Shown: piece by piece, positions 13,355 to 27,289 of the stretch
Position numbering within the stretch: the stretch's first letter is position 1
How the letters are laid out: every line of letters starts with the position of its first letter
Source: Proteles cristata cristata
Lineage: Eukaryota > Chordata > Mammalia > Carnivora > Hyaenidae
Reading direction: 5' to 3'
NCBI GenBank assembly: GCA_017311185.1
Contig: JAESUZ010000415.1
Location: forward strand, 1,133,501 to 1,197,500
Length of the DNA: 64,000 bases
Position numbers and translations under genes: made by a program
The notes under the pieces: model-generated
Database searches by the model: none
Told to the model about the DNA's origin: nothing
Seen by the model: only the letters and a program-made list of their open reading frames with translations

Positions 13355-15424
13355 CACTGCAGAGGAAGAAAAATATTTGGATGAATGTATCTTTGACAGA
13401 TACTATCATCAAGGGTGGAATTCTAGGGATTTTCACATTCCAGGTTGTAAATTTCTGCCACAGATGCATATTTTATAATAAGCATGTATGGCTGGTGCCT
13501 CAAAAAATACATATAAAATTACTACACTGAACTCCTTACAGAGCGAAATAGCAACGTGTAGCTGTTGTTTATGCTATTTTAAATGATTTAAAGTAACTCC
13601 AGAAATAGCAAAAAGGAGAGAGGAAAATAGTTGGCTCAGTTGAGCCAGGCGAGCTTGGAATGTTGACCTTTTATCTCTGTCCTAGAAAGTCAACAGAAGC
13701 ACAACCAGAGAGGGCGAACGGACCCAGGACTTGGTGGAAAGGGGGGCTTGTGGCTGCTCAGCCTGAGGCCAATGGCACAGAGACCTCTCTCTCCCAGCCG
13801 TAGCCTGGCTCTGGGGCCAGAAGTCCTCACTGGCTCTACCTACCTCCCCTGCTCCCTGTCTCTTTTTCTCCACCATTCCCTCCACCGGTTACAAGGAGGA
13901 GAAGGCAGACGAATTCAGGCCAGGAGTTAGGGTGCATGTCCCAGCTCTGGCCCCTCCTCTCCCTTAGCCCAGTACCCCCACCCAATCAGCAACACCGGCG
14001 TGGCAATTGTGATCCCGTAACGACTGCAGAGAGTTCTGTAAATATGTCAAGAAGGGCCATCATGCCATAAGTCAACTTCTAGAAGATGGTATCTGCAAGG
14101 TGGAATCATTCACTCTGCTTATTCAAGGCCTGTCCCAGCAGCCATGAATCCCTTCCTTATCCCTGCTTCTCGCTGCTTTCAGCCTCTCTAACTCCACGGC
14201 TGTTTAGGGCCTTCCTTGCTGAATCAATGGCATCTTGTCTATGAACTTGACCCAGCTCCAAGTGATGAACCAACTTCACTGGGAGAGTCTGCTGAGAGCT
14301 CTCTGAGAAGGGCCATTGTTCCCTTTGCACTTGTCCAAAGCCTCCATTTAGGGACGGCTGTGACTGTGGATGGAGGACATTCATCACTGGGAACATTTGC
14401 CAGCAAACGAGAGACAGCTGTTGGGCACGAACGGCGTGTGGCTGAATGTTGCCTGTGGTGAGATTTATTTTCCAGGCGAGGACCCCATCACTTATCGTTT
14501 CTTCCAGATTGTGAGAAACGGGGAAGACGCTCACCTTTCCCCTACCACGTGAGAGCCCACACTCATCCCACTAATCACACGGTCCACACGGTGACATGGG
14601 AGCCACAGCAAACCAGGCCCCCCATTCGCTGGTGAAGCGCTCATCTCTCCAGGCCCACAGAGAGTCGTGCTGGTCACGCAAGCCACGCCTGTGTGGCTGG
14701 AGACTGCGCCTCGCCTCTCTCCAGCCTCCACGTGCCCCCAGCAGCGCTGGGTCCACACACGCCACAGAGACTTCTGGACACTCAAGGCCTGGTGGAAAGG
14801 AGGCACATGGGAAATTAGACAGGAGCTCTCGGGACTCACCAGGAATGAACTGAATGGCCACCCGTGTGCCGGACACGCTATAGGAGCCGTGCACTTTAGG
14901 AGCTATAAAACCAGCTGTGGGGACGAGCCGGAGATAGGAGAAACCGAGACCCATGTGTGTCAGCACAGGGAAGTGCTGACTGGGTCCCACATGGAGTATG
15001 AACAGCTGGGGCCAGATGTGATCAATGAAAGCTGGCTTCCAGGACGAGAGGGCGGTAGACGAAGGTGGGTGTGATGGGAAGGGCAGAGAGAAAGAGTGTC
15101 TGTTCCTTGTCATAAGGAACAGCATGAGCAAAGGCTTGGCTGGGCCAGCCAGCGAACAGGCTAGGGAGGCAGAACACCTGGAACCCAGGCACACAGAAAA
15201 GCTCCCTTCCAGGAAAGTCCATTTCATCAGGCTGGGGCTCCGACACAGCCGAGCATCAGCTGTGAGTGACACCCAGGGAATCCTCCTCCCCATCCCAAAG
15301 GGGTACATCCAGATACCCAGACTGTGGCCTGTAGACTCACACTGCACTTAACATTGGATTTAGCATGGCTGCGGGTCCGATCTGAAGCCATCCGAGGACG
15401 GAGATCGGGTCAAGCTCCATCAGG
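13355..15424. other. Intronic stretch without recognised features
   Basis: Single-copy sequence in AFAP1L2 intron 1. A long minus-strand open frame (14571-15347, 258 codons) has no recognisable domain, and I treat it as chance. Around 15020-15180 the text (AGGAACAGCATGAGCAAAGG) has the flavour of an old interspersed repeat I cannot name. Confidence 0.5.
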
Positions 15425-15640
15425 CTAGACCAGGCAGCAGAATGTGCTCTCTAGTCCAGTGGAGCTGGGTTTGGATCCCACCGCCTTGGCTGTGAACTTG
15501 TGCTTGGGCTGCCTCTGGTCTCAAAGTCTGGCTTCCATTTCCTCCATCCACAGAATAAGGATAATAATATTTACTGCTGGATTCCTGCCTCCCCACCCCC
15601 ACACCCAGTCCTGATTGTGCAGGCCTGGAATAAGATGAAA
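15425..15640 (+). repeat. MIR SINE
   Basis: Order of blocks matches MIR sense: CAGTGGAGCTGGGTTTGGATCC, TGTGAACTTGTGC, CTTCCATTTCCTCCATC, AGAATAAGGATAATAATA. Confidence 0.7.
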
Positions 15641-16200
15641 GTGTCTGATGGAAAAGCTTTGGGAAGCCTTTTATTAACATTCTTAGCTCAGCCTGGCTCA
15701 GGGGAACAAGTCTCGGCATTCCAGGGGACTTCTCCCCCCCGGAAGCAATGCCAAGAATGTCACTGCAAGATTCTAAGAGGCTTTTCCCAATCAGAACCCT
15801 CCCGGGTACTCAGCCGCCCCAGGGAGGTTACCGGTGCCTGGCGGAGGGAAGAGCCAGCACCCACAAGGTCCTCAGGGAGCCCAGTCTCTAGGGATTAAGT
15901 GAGATGGTGAGAATAAGACCCCCAGAGAGGCCCTTAAGATAGGCCCAGAACACCGTCCCTATCAATCGTGAGCAGCGAGGCTTACACTTGGCTCAGGGTC
16001 TGAAAACCCACCTTCTGGGAGAAACAAGCTCTTCCTCAGTAGCTGTGTGACAGTTACATTCAAAGGCTCAGGCCATCAGTCACCCTGTAAGGAAAAGGGC
16101 TGTCACATGCTTCTGGAAACACAACTCTCTGGGATATTTGTAAAGGTAAAAAATGGAACATATGTTGACATAGAAAATACAAGGTAGCAGTATTATTGTT

Positions 16201-16427
16201 TTGTTTTGTTTTTTAATATTTTTATTTATTTCTAGGAGAGAGACAGAGAGAGAGACAGTGCGAGCAGGGGAGGGTCAGAGAGAGAGGGAGTCACAGACTG
16301 AAACAGGCTCCAGGCTCTGAGCTGGCAGTCAGCACAGAGCCTGACGCGGGGCTCGAACCTACGAACTGCGAGATCATGACCTAAGCGAAAGTCGGACGCT
16401 TAACCGACTAAGCCACCCACGTGCCCC
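16201..16427 (-). mobile_element. Can-SINE, younger subfamily
   Basis: Minus-strand copy with the same diagnostic sites as the element at 10351. Short flanking duplication TATTATTG (16191-16198 and 16430-16437). Confidence 0.93.
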
Positions 16428-19400
16428 ATTATTATTGGTTTTAATAATCACTCTTGAGTCACGATGATCCACTTAATATCAAGCAGGCAGCAGCCCAGAG
16501 CAGGGAAGATGAAGAAAGTCAGGGTACACAAGTGTGTGTGTGGGGGTCTCTTCCCTAAAGAGAGGTAGTGCGGGAAGTCAGGAGAGGGGAAGACAAGTAT
16601 GTCCTGAGCAGCCTAGCCCTTGCCAGGAAGCAGCTGCCCAGAGGCTAAGGCTCCCTTGGGCTCAGAGTGGACCCCACTATATTGGGGAGTAGCAGTCTGG
16701 GATGAGTCAGCTAAATACACCTAGCAACCTCTGAACACATGTTTTCAAGGGGCTGCAACTGCTATCCAGGCCATGTAGGCACTAGTCCTGGGACACAGAG
16801 GGCTTACCATCTTCTGCATGTTGGGGTGGGCACCCTGGTATGGAAGGGTCCATTGCCTGCAGGAGTGAAATGAACTTCACCAGCCCAAGTCTCTTCCTGA
16901 GACTTCAGTTGACTGCGATCCTGCATCTAATTGCTAATCTCATCAGCCACACTCAAACATGATTCCACCCAACCCTGGGTTCCCATGACTGACAGAGCAT
17001 GCCTTCTGGCCATGAGTACCCCTGCGTTGAAAATTAAGAATAGCAATGACTAGAGGGGTCCTGTAGACTTCCCTTTATCTGCGATGCAATTCCCAGCCCA
17101 ACAATGAAATAATCACCTTTTACACAGGTTCAGCGCTTTCTAGCTATCAAAACACTTGTTTGCCCAGCTTTTCACTGATCCTCCCAACAAGCGGAGGGCA
17201 TGAGTAGAGCAGGGACTATTCTAGAAGTGGATGGCTGGGGTGACAGAGGACTAATGAGACATGGTGTGCTCACACTAAAGGGTTCAGAAACAGGAAGCAG
17301 CCCTTCGAGAATCTGCTTCCCCTCCCCACCCAGCCTCTTGTGGTGGTTATGATCAGAAGCGAAGGTTGAAGGCCTCAGAAACCAACACGGCAGACCCATG
17401 GCAAACTCGGTGTCTTGTTTCACGACTACGTACCACCAATAACTAGGGCTGGGGCTGTGTGTGCTGCACCTACTGAGAAGCACAAAATTTCCCCCAATCC
17501 TTACAAATCTCCCGGGAAGAGGGTAATGAGCCCCTTTCAGATGAAGAAACAGATACTCGGAAACATCAACTGCCCAAGGTCACAGCTATCCAAGCCATAT
17601 ATGAGCCAGTTCTTCATAAACCCGGAAACTTTCAACATTATATTCCCCACAGTCTGAACAGGGAGGGAGTATTTTGTGTCTCTTGAAGGAAGAAGCAATT
17701 CAGAGACACTGGGTGGTTCAAAAGTCCTTCCCTGGCTTCGCCTGGTGGGAAAGAGGTGGGGCCATCATTCGAGGATCTCAGGCTATTATTCCCCCAAACC
17801 CACCCTCGGAACCCCTACAGTAAAGTGTGGGAAACTGCAGTAGGCTTGTATCACCTCAACCTCTTCAGAAAATGTGAGGGAGAATACTCTTTTAGGATGC
17901 GCTTGGGTTTTCCTGCAAATAAAGGACTGTTTGGAATGCAATAGTCCACAGGATGGTAGACTACTCATATGAAAGAGGCGGTGGTCACTTAGCTGGGTCC
18001 GTGGAAGCAAAATGTCCCTGCGTGTGAAATGCTCAGAGAATAAGACCCAGACTCCATGGTACAACCCAGCTCCCCCCACCGCTCCCCATCTCTGGCCTTA
18101 CCTTTGCACTTCCTGGTGCCTTGACCTGGGGCACCAACCCTGGTTCCCCACTCAGCAGGCCCCTCCTCCACCTGACCTCACCACCTAGACAATACCTAAC
18201 ACATATCGCAGTTGAAGAAAATGCTTATTGTGGGAGTACTTGGAAAAGCTCCCGTGCTGAGGGGCTATTTAAGGATGTGAGCAAGTTCATTGCAAAATCA
18301 CAAATCCATTGAACTGGAAAGGACCCTGAGGGTGACGCTTGAACTTCACCAAAGTGAAGATCTTTATTGTTCCATCACTCGGGTGTCAACATTCCAGTGG
18401 ACCCAGGAACTGAGAAGGCAGGTCCGGAGAGGTGGGGCAGAAACTGACCAGTCAGCAAACAGACAGGTCGGATAGAGAACAGCCAGAAGAAAGAGAGGTC
18501 AGTAAATGACCCTAACGCATGAGAAAAAAACAGTGGGAAAATAGTCAAACCAGCTGAGCCAACCTCAGGGTTTTTCCCATTTTCTGAAAACCTTTAGTTC
18601 TTGGCTTTACACACAGTCGGATTTGCTGCCCACCCGCTGAGCCACAGGGGAAAGAGTTCGCCCTTCTGCCCACGCTGACAAGCCCCCAGGCAGCTCCGGG
18701 TCCTGCCTCCTGGCCCAGCGGCTTCACAGAGCAGAACACTGGGCAAAGCAAAAACAGGTGGTGCCCTTCCTGGTCCAAATGGCTCTTTACCACACAAACC
18801 CTTGAAACTTCAAAAAGACAACAAAACAAAACTATTATTTTAAGTAGGAATAGAGATGGAACAAACAATGTTAGAGGCCAACTCTACCCAGATCAAACAG
18901 ACCCAGGGTGGGAGGCACTTATCTTCTTTGGATCTACTTGGAGTCAATATTCCCATCTCCTGCGTGGAGAGGAACAAAACTGAACGGCCGCCCAGAGTCT
19001 AGCGACGTCATTTCCCATCAGGTCCTAGATAGAAAAATCCAATTCCAAAGGATTCTACTCAATCTGATAAACCTCTGGCCGTAAGCTCTTGGCCATGACC
19101 TGTACTCATCAGTGAAGACCCAAAGGTGACTCCAGGTGCTCAGAGTGGCTGGAGACAACTAGAAAAATACTCAACTATCAGAAGCCAGCTCCACCTGAGG
19201 GTGGGTCAGAAGCATCCCTACCCTCGTGACAACAGCAAGTTGCTAATTACCACGGCAGTTCTGACCAAAGGTAAGTTTTGGAGTCAAATGTAAGGGTGAC
19301 TATTGTAATAACCTCAGGGGAAAAGGTCTTGAACAGCCCGGTAATTAATAAGGACAATGACGTCACTGACTCCTCCCCATGGGGTGGGTACGGGGGAGAG

Positions 19401-19559
19401 AAGTTCCTGTCCCCTCTTTCCAGAAGACACGGATTGAGCTTCTGACGTTGCCTTTATAATGCCACATTCTGCTCCAACTCAGATGTGTAGGCTTCTGCTA
19501 TCAACACCACACCATAAGCAAACTCTTACGAATTCCCTTTCATCCCCATATTTCATTCT
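16428..19559. other. Intronic stretch, only a MIR fragment recognised
   Basis: Apart from MIR at 17470-17630 I see no repeat, exon or RNA gene. The base composition is moderate and no frame is convincingly coding. Confidence 0.5.
17470..17630 (-). repeat. MIR fragment
   Basis: CAGATGAAGAAACAGATAC, then CAACTGCCCAAGGTCACAGC resembles antisense MIR core. Confidence 0.55.
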
Positions 19560-20250
19560 TCACTCCCCAAGATGAACTAATATGTATCTTTTTGTTTGTA
19601 TGTTCCTGCTTAACGTGTACTGCTGTGTGAATTTTTAATGGCTGTCCAGGCTACCGTCAGATGTCTTATTCTGCTTCTTACCTTTCACGTGGCACTAGGT
19701 CTCAAAGATCCGTCTAACGGTGCTGGATCCACATCTACTCCACTTGTTCTACTGCCAGGTTATTCTCTAGGATGTGCGTCCACCCTCGTCATTCACCTGT
19801 TCATTCTCCCCAGAGCCACCGAGACTGCTTCCCATTCTCCACCAGCACTAATAATGCTGCAAAGATCATCTTCAGACCCGCCCTGTGTGGACCCGTGTTC
19901 TGAGAACCCTAGGTAGCCTGCAGCCTCACATGCCTGCCAGTGTCCTGGGTAGCCATGCGGATTGGTTTGTCCCTGATGACTCAAGGAGCCCAAGCACTTC
20001 AGATGCACGTTTGCTTAGCGGAGGCTCCTTTACCTTCAATCTCCATTCACAGCCTTTACTCATCTTTATTTCTGTTGCAATGTCTGCCTTTTTCTGGTTG
20101 ATCTGCAGGAGTTCCTTGTATGTTCTAAATGTTAACCCCTGGCAGGTTTTAGACACTGTCCATCTCTCTCTCCTTTTGCTGGCTGCATTAACTTTGTCCA
20201 GGATGTCCACTCATGAACAGAAGCCCTTAACGTCAACGTAATCAAAACTC
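19560..20250 (-). mobile_element. Probable old L1 fragment, minus
   Basis: Contains antisense L1-like phrases, such as AATAATGCTGCAAAGATC and, further on, TGATCTGCAGGAGTTCCTTG and GTCCAGGATGTCCACTCATG. A SINE sits at its right edge. Diverged and without any open frame of note. Confidence 0.55.
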
Positions 20251-20255
20251 TCATA

Positions 20256-20476
20256 GGGGCGCCTGGGTGGCTCAGTCGATTAAGCATCCAACTTTGGCTC
20301 AGGTCATGATCTCACAGTTTGTGAGTTCGAGCCCCGCGTCGGGCTCTGTGTTGAGAGCTTGGAGCCTGGAGTCTGCTTTGGATTCTGTGCCTCCCTCTCT
20401 CTCTGCCCTACCCCTGCTCGCTCTCCCTCAAAAATAAACATTAGAAATCTTAAAAAGAGAGAGAGGAAAAAAAAAA
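20256..20476 (+). mobile_element. Can-SINE
   Basis: Plus-strand copy with a well-preserved tRNA-like head (GCGCCTGGGTGGCTCAGTCG) and an AAAATAAACATTAGAAA tail, inserted at the end of an L1-like remnant. The target duplication is imprecise. Confidence 0.93.
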
Positions 20477-23400
20477 CTTTCTGAAAACTTGAGGACAGCA
20501 GCCATTTCTCAATCACACAATTCCAGTTTCTTGAACACTCACAATATACCACCCATGGGGTGAGGTGCTGTGGACACAAAGGGGAATGATGGCTTCGGCC
20601 TGCACAGAGTGCACAGCCTCCTGGGAACACAGACTCCCCTTCAACTACAGCATGGACACAGTGATCATGGCAGGTGGTACAAGGTACAGTGAGCAGTGAA
20701 AAGCTTCAGGGGTTAAAGGCTGAGGAGCCTCGACAGATAAGCTGGACAGGCAGCCCCACGGGGAGGACATCCAGGCCACAGGACAGCAAATGCAGGAGTC
20801 CAGTTTAGAAAACTGCAAGGAATCGGGACGGGGGGAGGGGTGCATGGCAAAGTGAAAACGGCCACGGAGGCTAGACAGCCAGGAAGAGCCATGAAAAGGA
20901 GCCCAGATTCTCTCCAGGGCAGTGCAGGGGCCAGCACCTCTCTCTCTCTCTCCCCACAGCCAGTGACGGGGTACCTTAGACACCATCTGCACTCAAGGAA
21001 GAGTGCATGGTTCAGATTAAGAAATCTGGGCTCACCTTAGCTACAGCGGCAACGGACTGAAATTTCAGAGAAACCCAAAGACAGAATATTCTAGAAAGAA
21101 AAGGGTTCGTGAGCACCCAAGTTAAACTACTAAGGCAGATAAGAGACGCCCACTGGACAGGACTGGACCATCCTGAATGGACTGAGGCCTCCGTTGGCAG
21201 CTGCTCTTGCTGTTGCTCTTGCCTTGATGAAAGTTCGCAGCCACAAAATTCCCCAACTGCCAAGTGTGCCTACGCCGGAAATGTACCCAATAAAGTCATT
21301 AGTGACATAGCGGAATCTTACCCAAGACCCCGCCAGGACCTCTGCCAGCCAGCTGTTTCCTCTTGAATCTAGACCATTTTCACACTCAATGACGGCAAAT
21401 TTTTTAAGGGGGAGAAAAAGCCATTTGTAGGGAATATTTTGTTCCCAGCTATGTGACTGCCCTTCTTTCTTCCAGCCAGGGGAGAAATCTACATGCAGAC
21501 ACATGGCAGCCAAGTACAAAGGCAGAGGAGGGTTGTTGTGCGAGGTACAGTGAAGGGGTTAAAGGGGCACGAGGGGCGGGGGGAAGCAAGGTCAAGGTGT
21601 CAGGGCTGAATGAGCCTTGACAGATAAGCCTGGAGTCTGGAAATCACTCCACCCTAGCAGAACAGTCCCTTGGCACTCTTGCTTTTGCTCTCCCGGCTGC
21701 CTCAGCCTCCCCAGGGCAGAAAAATAAATCCTGTTCTAAGACAGCAATCTTACCCTTGGAGGGCTTTAATAGCTTTAGGAAATGACAAGAAAATGGGGCT
21801 GATTGTCACTCGACATCTCCTTTCCGCGGACAAACACATACAAGACACCCTCATCATGTCTGCTGTCTGTGAAGGGAAGGCATTACCAGCTTCCCCTCCC
21901 CTCTTTGCCGTGGCCCTACCAGCTACATATATTTAGGGCCATAAGGATGCAAGGAGGGGAGGAAGCCAAACCCCAAGATCAGGGTCCCCTGCATCCCTCC
22001 AACCCACCAAAGGGGTTTTCCAACACAACCCGCGAGACCGCTTTTGCTCTGAGAGGCCTCCCAACTGTTGTTCCGGAAAGATAATCAAGTGTCCAAAGCC
22101 ATCTATACACTCTACAGGTCCCCTGCTTAGGGCAAGAGGCCCCGGGAGCCTGCCACCTGCCAGCTGCTATGCCTACGTCAGGCCTCCATCTGCACTGGAG
22201 ACCCGAGGCAGAAAGTGACCTGTGCGCAGACTCCCGCCCTGACCCTCACACACAGAGTGCAGCGCCACTGGTGTGCCGTTATGGTCAACGATACTGGGTG
22301 CCTCTCTGCAAGCTCAAGGGCACTGTGGCCCTTACCTTGGGCTCAGAGGGGCAAAACCCCACACCCCATGACATCCACCAATCGACTAGAGTCCTGAAGT
22401 CTCTTTCAGCCGGAGTGGAGACGTGGAGGGTGAGGGCATGGGAGGGAGTCGTGCTTCAGACGGATCTGATCTCGACAGCAGTAGACTAAATTCTCTGAGA
22501 ACAAAACGGCCTTTCCCACTCTCGAGGGAACCAGTGCGTGGCCAGCCGGGAGTGACACCTGGATCCCATAACTCTTGGAGATGTGCTCCCAGCCTGAACT
22601 GTTTACAGTTACATACACCAAACCAACATCAGATGGGCGGGAGATGGATGCCTGCCCACTGAGAAGCCAGGAGGTCAATGGGAAAAAATTATTTTAGTCA
22701 ATGCTGAGCCTTCATGTTTGGAGCTTTTATCCAAACTGCAGCGATGTTCTCATGCTCCCCTGTGCAGACGCCAGGGCCTCCTCAGATCCTCATTTCCAGG
22801 GAGCCTGGGATGGAAGTGGGAGGAGCCACCCCACCCCCCCTTGGAGGCTAGCCGGACACAGGGCTATTTAAGGACCCACAAAGGGAGGATGAGAGGGCTC
22901 TTTCCTGCGAATCCTAGTCACTGTGACACTAACTTGCACTCGGCCAGGTGGGATGCGTGGCAAGATTGCCAGGGTTAGCAGATGGCTTGGAGAAGGCGGC
23001 CTTCTTTGCATTAGGTCATACGGAATGACACTTCCTAGGGCCTGATGAAACACCAGGGGCTATGCTGAACAGATTTTCACTCTGGCCTCCCCTTCCAGGA
23101 AGGAATGAGACACTCTTTGGCTGAGAGCAAGCCCCATTTTCCCCACCCTGACCCCGAGGTCACCAGCTCCCCCCGGGGAAGCCTAGAACTCTAGCCACGG
23201 CTACTTGAAATGCAAGATGAAAGCCTGACACTACTAGAGACTTAGGGTCAAGGGGAGACTCGTTCTTTCTGGCCTCAGGTTCTCAGGGGGAATCCCTTTT
23301 CTAAACTCAAGACTCAGGAGACCTGAATGGAATTGGCAGGAAAAAAAAGAAAGAAAATGGCAGAAAGTCAAGAGGAGAGAATGAGGGAATGAAAGAAGAG

Positions 23401-25929
23401 GGAAGGGAGGGAGGTGAAAAGAGAGAGAGAGAAAGGCTGCGTGTACAGGTGCAGGAGCAAGCCTGAGTGCAGCACCCGAGCGGGGTCCTGGGGCACTGAA
23501 AAGTCACTTGCCTGTGATGGTTCTGTCATTAACCCACCCCGCTGTCACAGGCTAACTCCCAGGGCATCTGGGATGCTACGGACTTGAACTTCAATGGGCT
23601 TCCACGGTCTCCAGTGACACATGAGCCTCACCAAGCTCAAGTACCTGCCGTGGCTCTCTCAGGAGCTCCTCTAGAGCTCCAGACACCAGGAGATGTCACA
23701 GAACAACTATACTGCAGACAACTGTACTCGACCATCGTCACATACACCATGATCCTCAGCCACAGTTCCAGAGACCTCGACTGCAGGGACCCCATCTCTA
23801 AAACATGCTAGAAGACACGCAATCCAACCCTACCATGACTACACTGGCCCGGCTGCACTGCATTAGGCATTCGAGCAGCAGATATTTTCAGCCCAAGATC
23901 TGCCACGTCAATACCCTTCAGTCTCTCCCACTTATAGCAGAGGGGACACCACAAAAGGCCGGACAATACAAAGGGCAGTAGGGTGGTGACCATCCCAAGC
24001 TCATAAGGAGCCTGGGATTGTAACTGAGAACGTTCACCCCTTGGGGACTCAAGACCATAAAGAGGAAGAGGAGATGTCCCAAGCTAAGTTACCACCCCAT
24101 AGGTCCCAGCCGCGGTATCAAGGATACTAAGCTCCCCAGCAAAGTTCCTTCCAAAAGGACCATATTTGAATTTTAGTAAGTCAGCTCAATATGTTCCAGG
24201 ACTGTGGGTATTAAATAAAAGAAGCCAGTCAAGTCTCCAAACAATAAGTTCATTCAACACGATCTCTTTTTCTCCCCCCATCTGGGGACTTGAATACAGT
24301 CAACATGAATAAATCCCGTTGTGTAAAAACTGGGGAAGAAAAAAAAAAAAACCCATGAGGGTGGAGGATGGAAGGGAATGGCAGGGTTCCCACTTGCTGG
24401 TCTAACAGGGAGGCTAGGATAGTCCCCACAACCCAGAAGGACGCCAGCGTGCCGGGGTAGCCCCGGGGAGATGACCGTAACCATCTGCAGTCCAGGTAAG
24501 GAAGTATCTGGAATTTCCCCACCCATGCCTCCCTTCCCAGGTTCTCCTCTGCAGCTTTCCCATTCCTGAACTCAAACTAGAAGTGGGCCCTCGGGCTGCC
24601 CCAAACGTGGCCCTTCCTCAATGGACCCGCAATAAGCCAGGCCTGACCCTATCTCAGGGATGTTTCACTTCAAATATGTTCAAACCATATTTCCTGTCTC
24701 TTCCCCTTCCCCTCCAACGGCCCCCAACAAAGTCAAGGCTATCAGAACTAAGAAATTCTTCCTGGATACCCCCAGAACAGGTGGAACACAACCGCCTTTG
24801 CACGTGCCGAATGGCTTGGATAGACTTGTGAGGAAGAAGAGTTGCAGGTGTGAAATTCTCCTATGTAATACGTGGTTGAAAGTGATCTACGCCCATACTG
24901 TCCTCAGGGATGGAAGTTCTATAGCCTTTCAACACGCTGTACTTCAGGAAGACGGGAAGACACAGGTTCAGCTACCCAAATCCTAGGTCCTGAACAAGCC
25001 AATTCAACACGTTTTTGAGTTAGAAAAAAAAGAAACCACCCAAATCTTCAGATTCCATTAGGACCCCCAGGGTGCTCGTCTTCCATTCTGGTGGAATTCC
25101 ATACCCCACCACCCAGACTGGGGTAGCAAAGGCTGGTGATACTGCTCTTGCCTACAAGGCTTTCCGCTGTCTGGAGTCATATGGGACTAATGTGCATTAT
25201 TTTGCTAAATCACGGGTTCTCCCTGCCTCAAAATCATTCCTAGCTAGCACAGACAAGCAGGACTTCCAAAACCAAAAAGTCAGCCAGGAAGCAATTATGG
25301 TGCAGTCTTGGGTACTCAATTCCAATTCAATAACTTTATTGGTGAGGGAAGAAAAAAAAAGACTTGCAGAAAGGCTGCCAAATTCAATACATTAGGTCCA
25401 TGTGTGTAGCAAGAGAGTTCCCAGGGTGGGAGCGTGGAGCTATGCTTCACCATTCCATGACCCTCTTGGGCTCATCTGCTGCCTGGGTTTTAGGAAAACT
25501 GCTTTTCCTTTTCTCTAGAGGGAGATCTTCCACCCTCATGCTGTCTGTGGCTAATGGAAAAGTCTCTTGCATTTAGAATGCTCTCAAGCAGTCAATCTTT
25601 TTGTTTTCTACCACAATTCTTCACCCCCTTCTGCTGTTACCTCCAGATCACCGCAGACACAAAAACACGGAGACTCCGGATTCTATTTACCACCTGCGAT
25701 GGCCCGTGGGGCACTCAATGGATTCTCCATCTTGTACCACAGCATCACAAACCGCTAGGGTTTGTTTTAAAGTCAGTTTCCTGGATGTGTGATTTACACA
25801 CAGAAAAACAAAAAAACACACAAGAAAGAAAGAAAACTGTCCAGCTAACTGCACAGGTCTGAGTTTTCACAAACACCTCGACCTGTGGAATCTCTACCAC
25901 CTGAAAGATCTGAAACATAAAGATTTCTC
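20477..25929. other. Intronic stretch without recognised genes
   Basis: The longest repeat-poor interval of the intron. It contains the purine tract at 23338-23440 and a pair of similar blocks at 20690-20745 and 21545-21635. No exon or RNA gene recognised. Confidence 0.5.
23338..23440 (+). repeat. GA-rich purine tract
   Basis: About 100 bp nearly all purine with AAAGAAAG, GGGAAGGGAGGGAGG and GAGAGAGAGAG blocks. Low-complexity. Confidence 0.87.
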
Positions 25930-26170
25930 TCATTCCAAAAATTTGCCACATACCCCTTTGCGATCAACCCCTTCCCCCACCTCCTGGCGACTACGGACCG
26001 GTTTTCTTTCCCTGTAATTTTGCCTTTTCCAGAAAGTCACGTAAGAGGAATCATACAGCATGTAAGATTTTTGAGTCTGGCTTCTTTCACTAAGCACACG
26101 GATGTGTACCTTAGGTACAAACTGTTGGTTATTAAGCTTTGGACTTTTGCTGTCTTGCCAAAGACAAGAA
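25930..26170 (-). mobile_element. Old L1 fragment, minus
   Basis: Antisense L1 3'-region phrases: CCTCCTGGCGACTACGGACC, TTTGCCTTTTCCAGAAAGTC, GGAATCATACAGCATG and CTGGCTTCTTTCACTAAGC. The same block recurs in the L1 fragments at 46.9 kb and 48.3 kb. Confidence 0.65.
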
Positions 26171-27289
26171 ATGATTGGCTGTAGCTTTGCGATGGAGGAA
26201 GCAGATTCTGGATGTAGGGCCTTTTACTAAAGCAGAGCTGACGTCCTATCCCCATCCACCCAGAAGGGAAGGATTTCCCGGGACTTGGGCTTTTCGGTGG
26301 CCAAACCAGGCAAGTCCCACGCAAACCAGGGCAGCTGGTCACTCCCCCGGGACAGCCACCTCCAAAGGCAGGGCTGCCCCACTCAGATGCCCCAGCGAGC
26401 AGGTTGCTTTCCCTGATGCGACAGCTGACTGACTGACTGCTTGCTTAGCTGCAAGCAGAAGGCCGATCTGCAATCTGCGCGGCCTGAGCCCCTGCACAGG
26501 GCTCACGCTCCCACAGGCCTGCAGCTGTCTTTGAAGTCTCCGGGAGGGGCTCGAGGACTCAGGGGCCTGTTCGGAAAACAGCAGAGCCCTGTGGCTGTTG
26601 GTGCTGGCACCCTCCCCACGCCCCCCTGGAATGTGTGACGCTCACAGAGAGATGGGACATGAAGGTGCTCTGGGTTCATTCTGCTTCTGCTCCAGCCCAG
26701 GGCAATGCACCCAGAGTAACGGCTGGCGCCTACGCTTTCTATACATCCTCCCTGCTCCTCCCTCACAGTGGGGTTGTTGATGTTGTTGTTAGTTTTGAGA
26801 CTAACTAGGGAGGAGGTGGGAGAGCCAAGGAGTAGAAAATTAGTGTAGAAAGCTTGAAGCCTGTGCTAGTATTTAAGGGTTTCTCCTATGTACGCTGAGA
26901 CATCAGGGAAAAGCCAGGCATGGCCGTGGTGCGGCTCCATGCACAAGGAGGAGCCACTCCGTGCCACCACCTTTCCAGCTGATTCGAGAGAGATACACAG
27001 AGGGTCCCTCTCGAAGAAGCCGGGCTCCCTGGGCACATGTTGAACATCCCCAACTGAGAGCTCCCGATAGCTTGGAACAGCATGTGATGGGCAGAGCCAG
27101 TGCCCGGGTTAACTGTGAGGACCTCCCCCGCAAAACACACACAAGAAGGCAGGAACTGGTGGGGTCACAACCGTGTCACACAGGTCTTCGGGGAGCTGCC
27201 CCGCTGGCCTAATTTAACATTGCCCCTTCTCAGAGCATTTACCGGCAGCTCTTAGAATTCATTCTACCAAGCAGCCTGTGAGGCAGGTT

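Noticed and set aside
14571..15347. 258-codon minus-strand open frame
   Set aside because: No recognisable family, no splice or promoter context, several competing frames in the same place; treated as chance.
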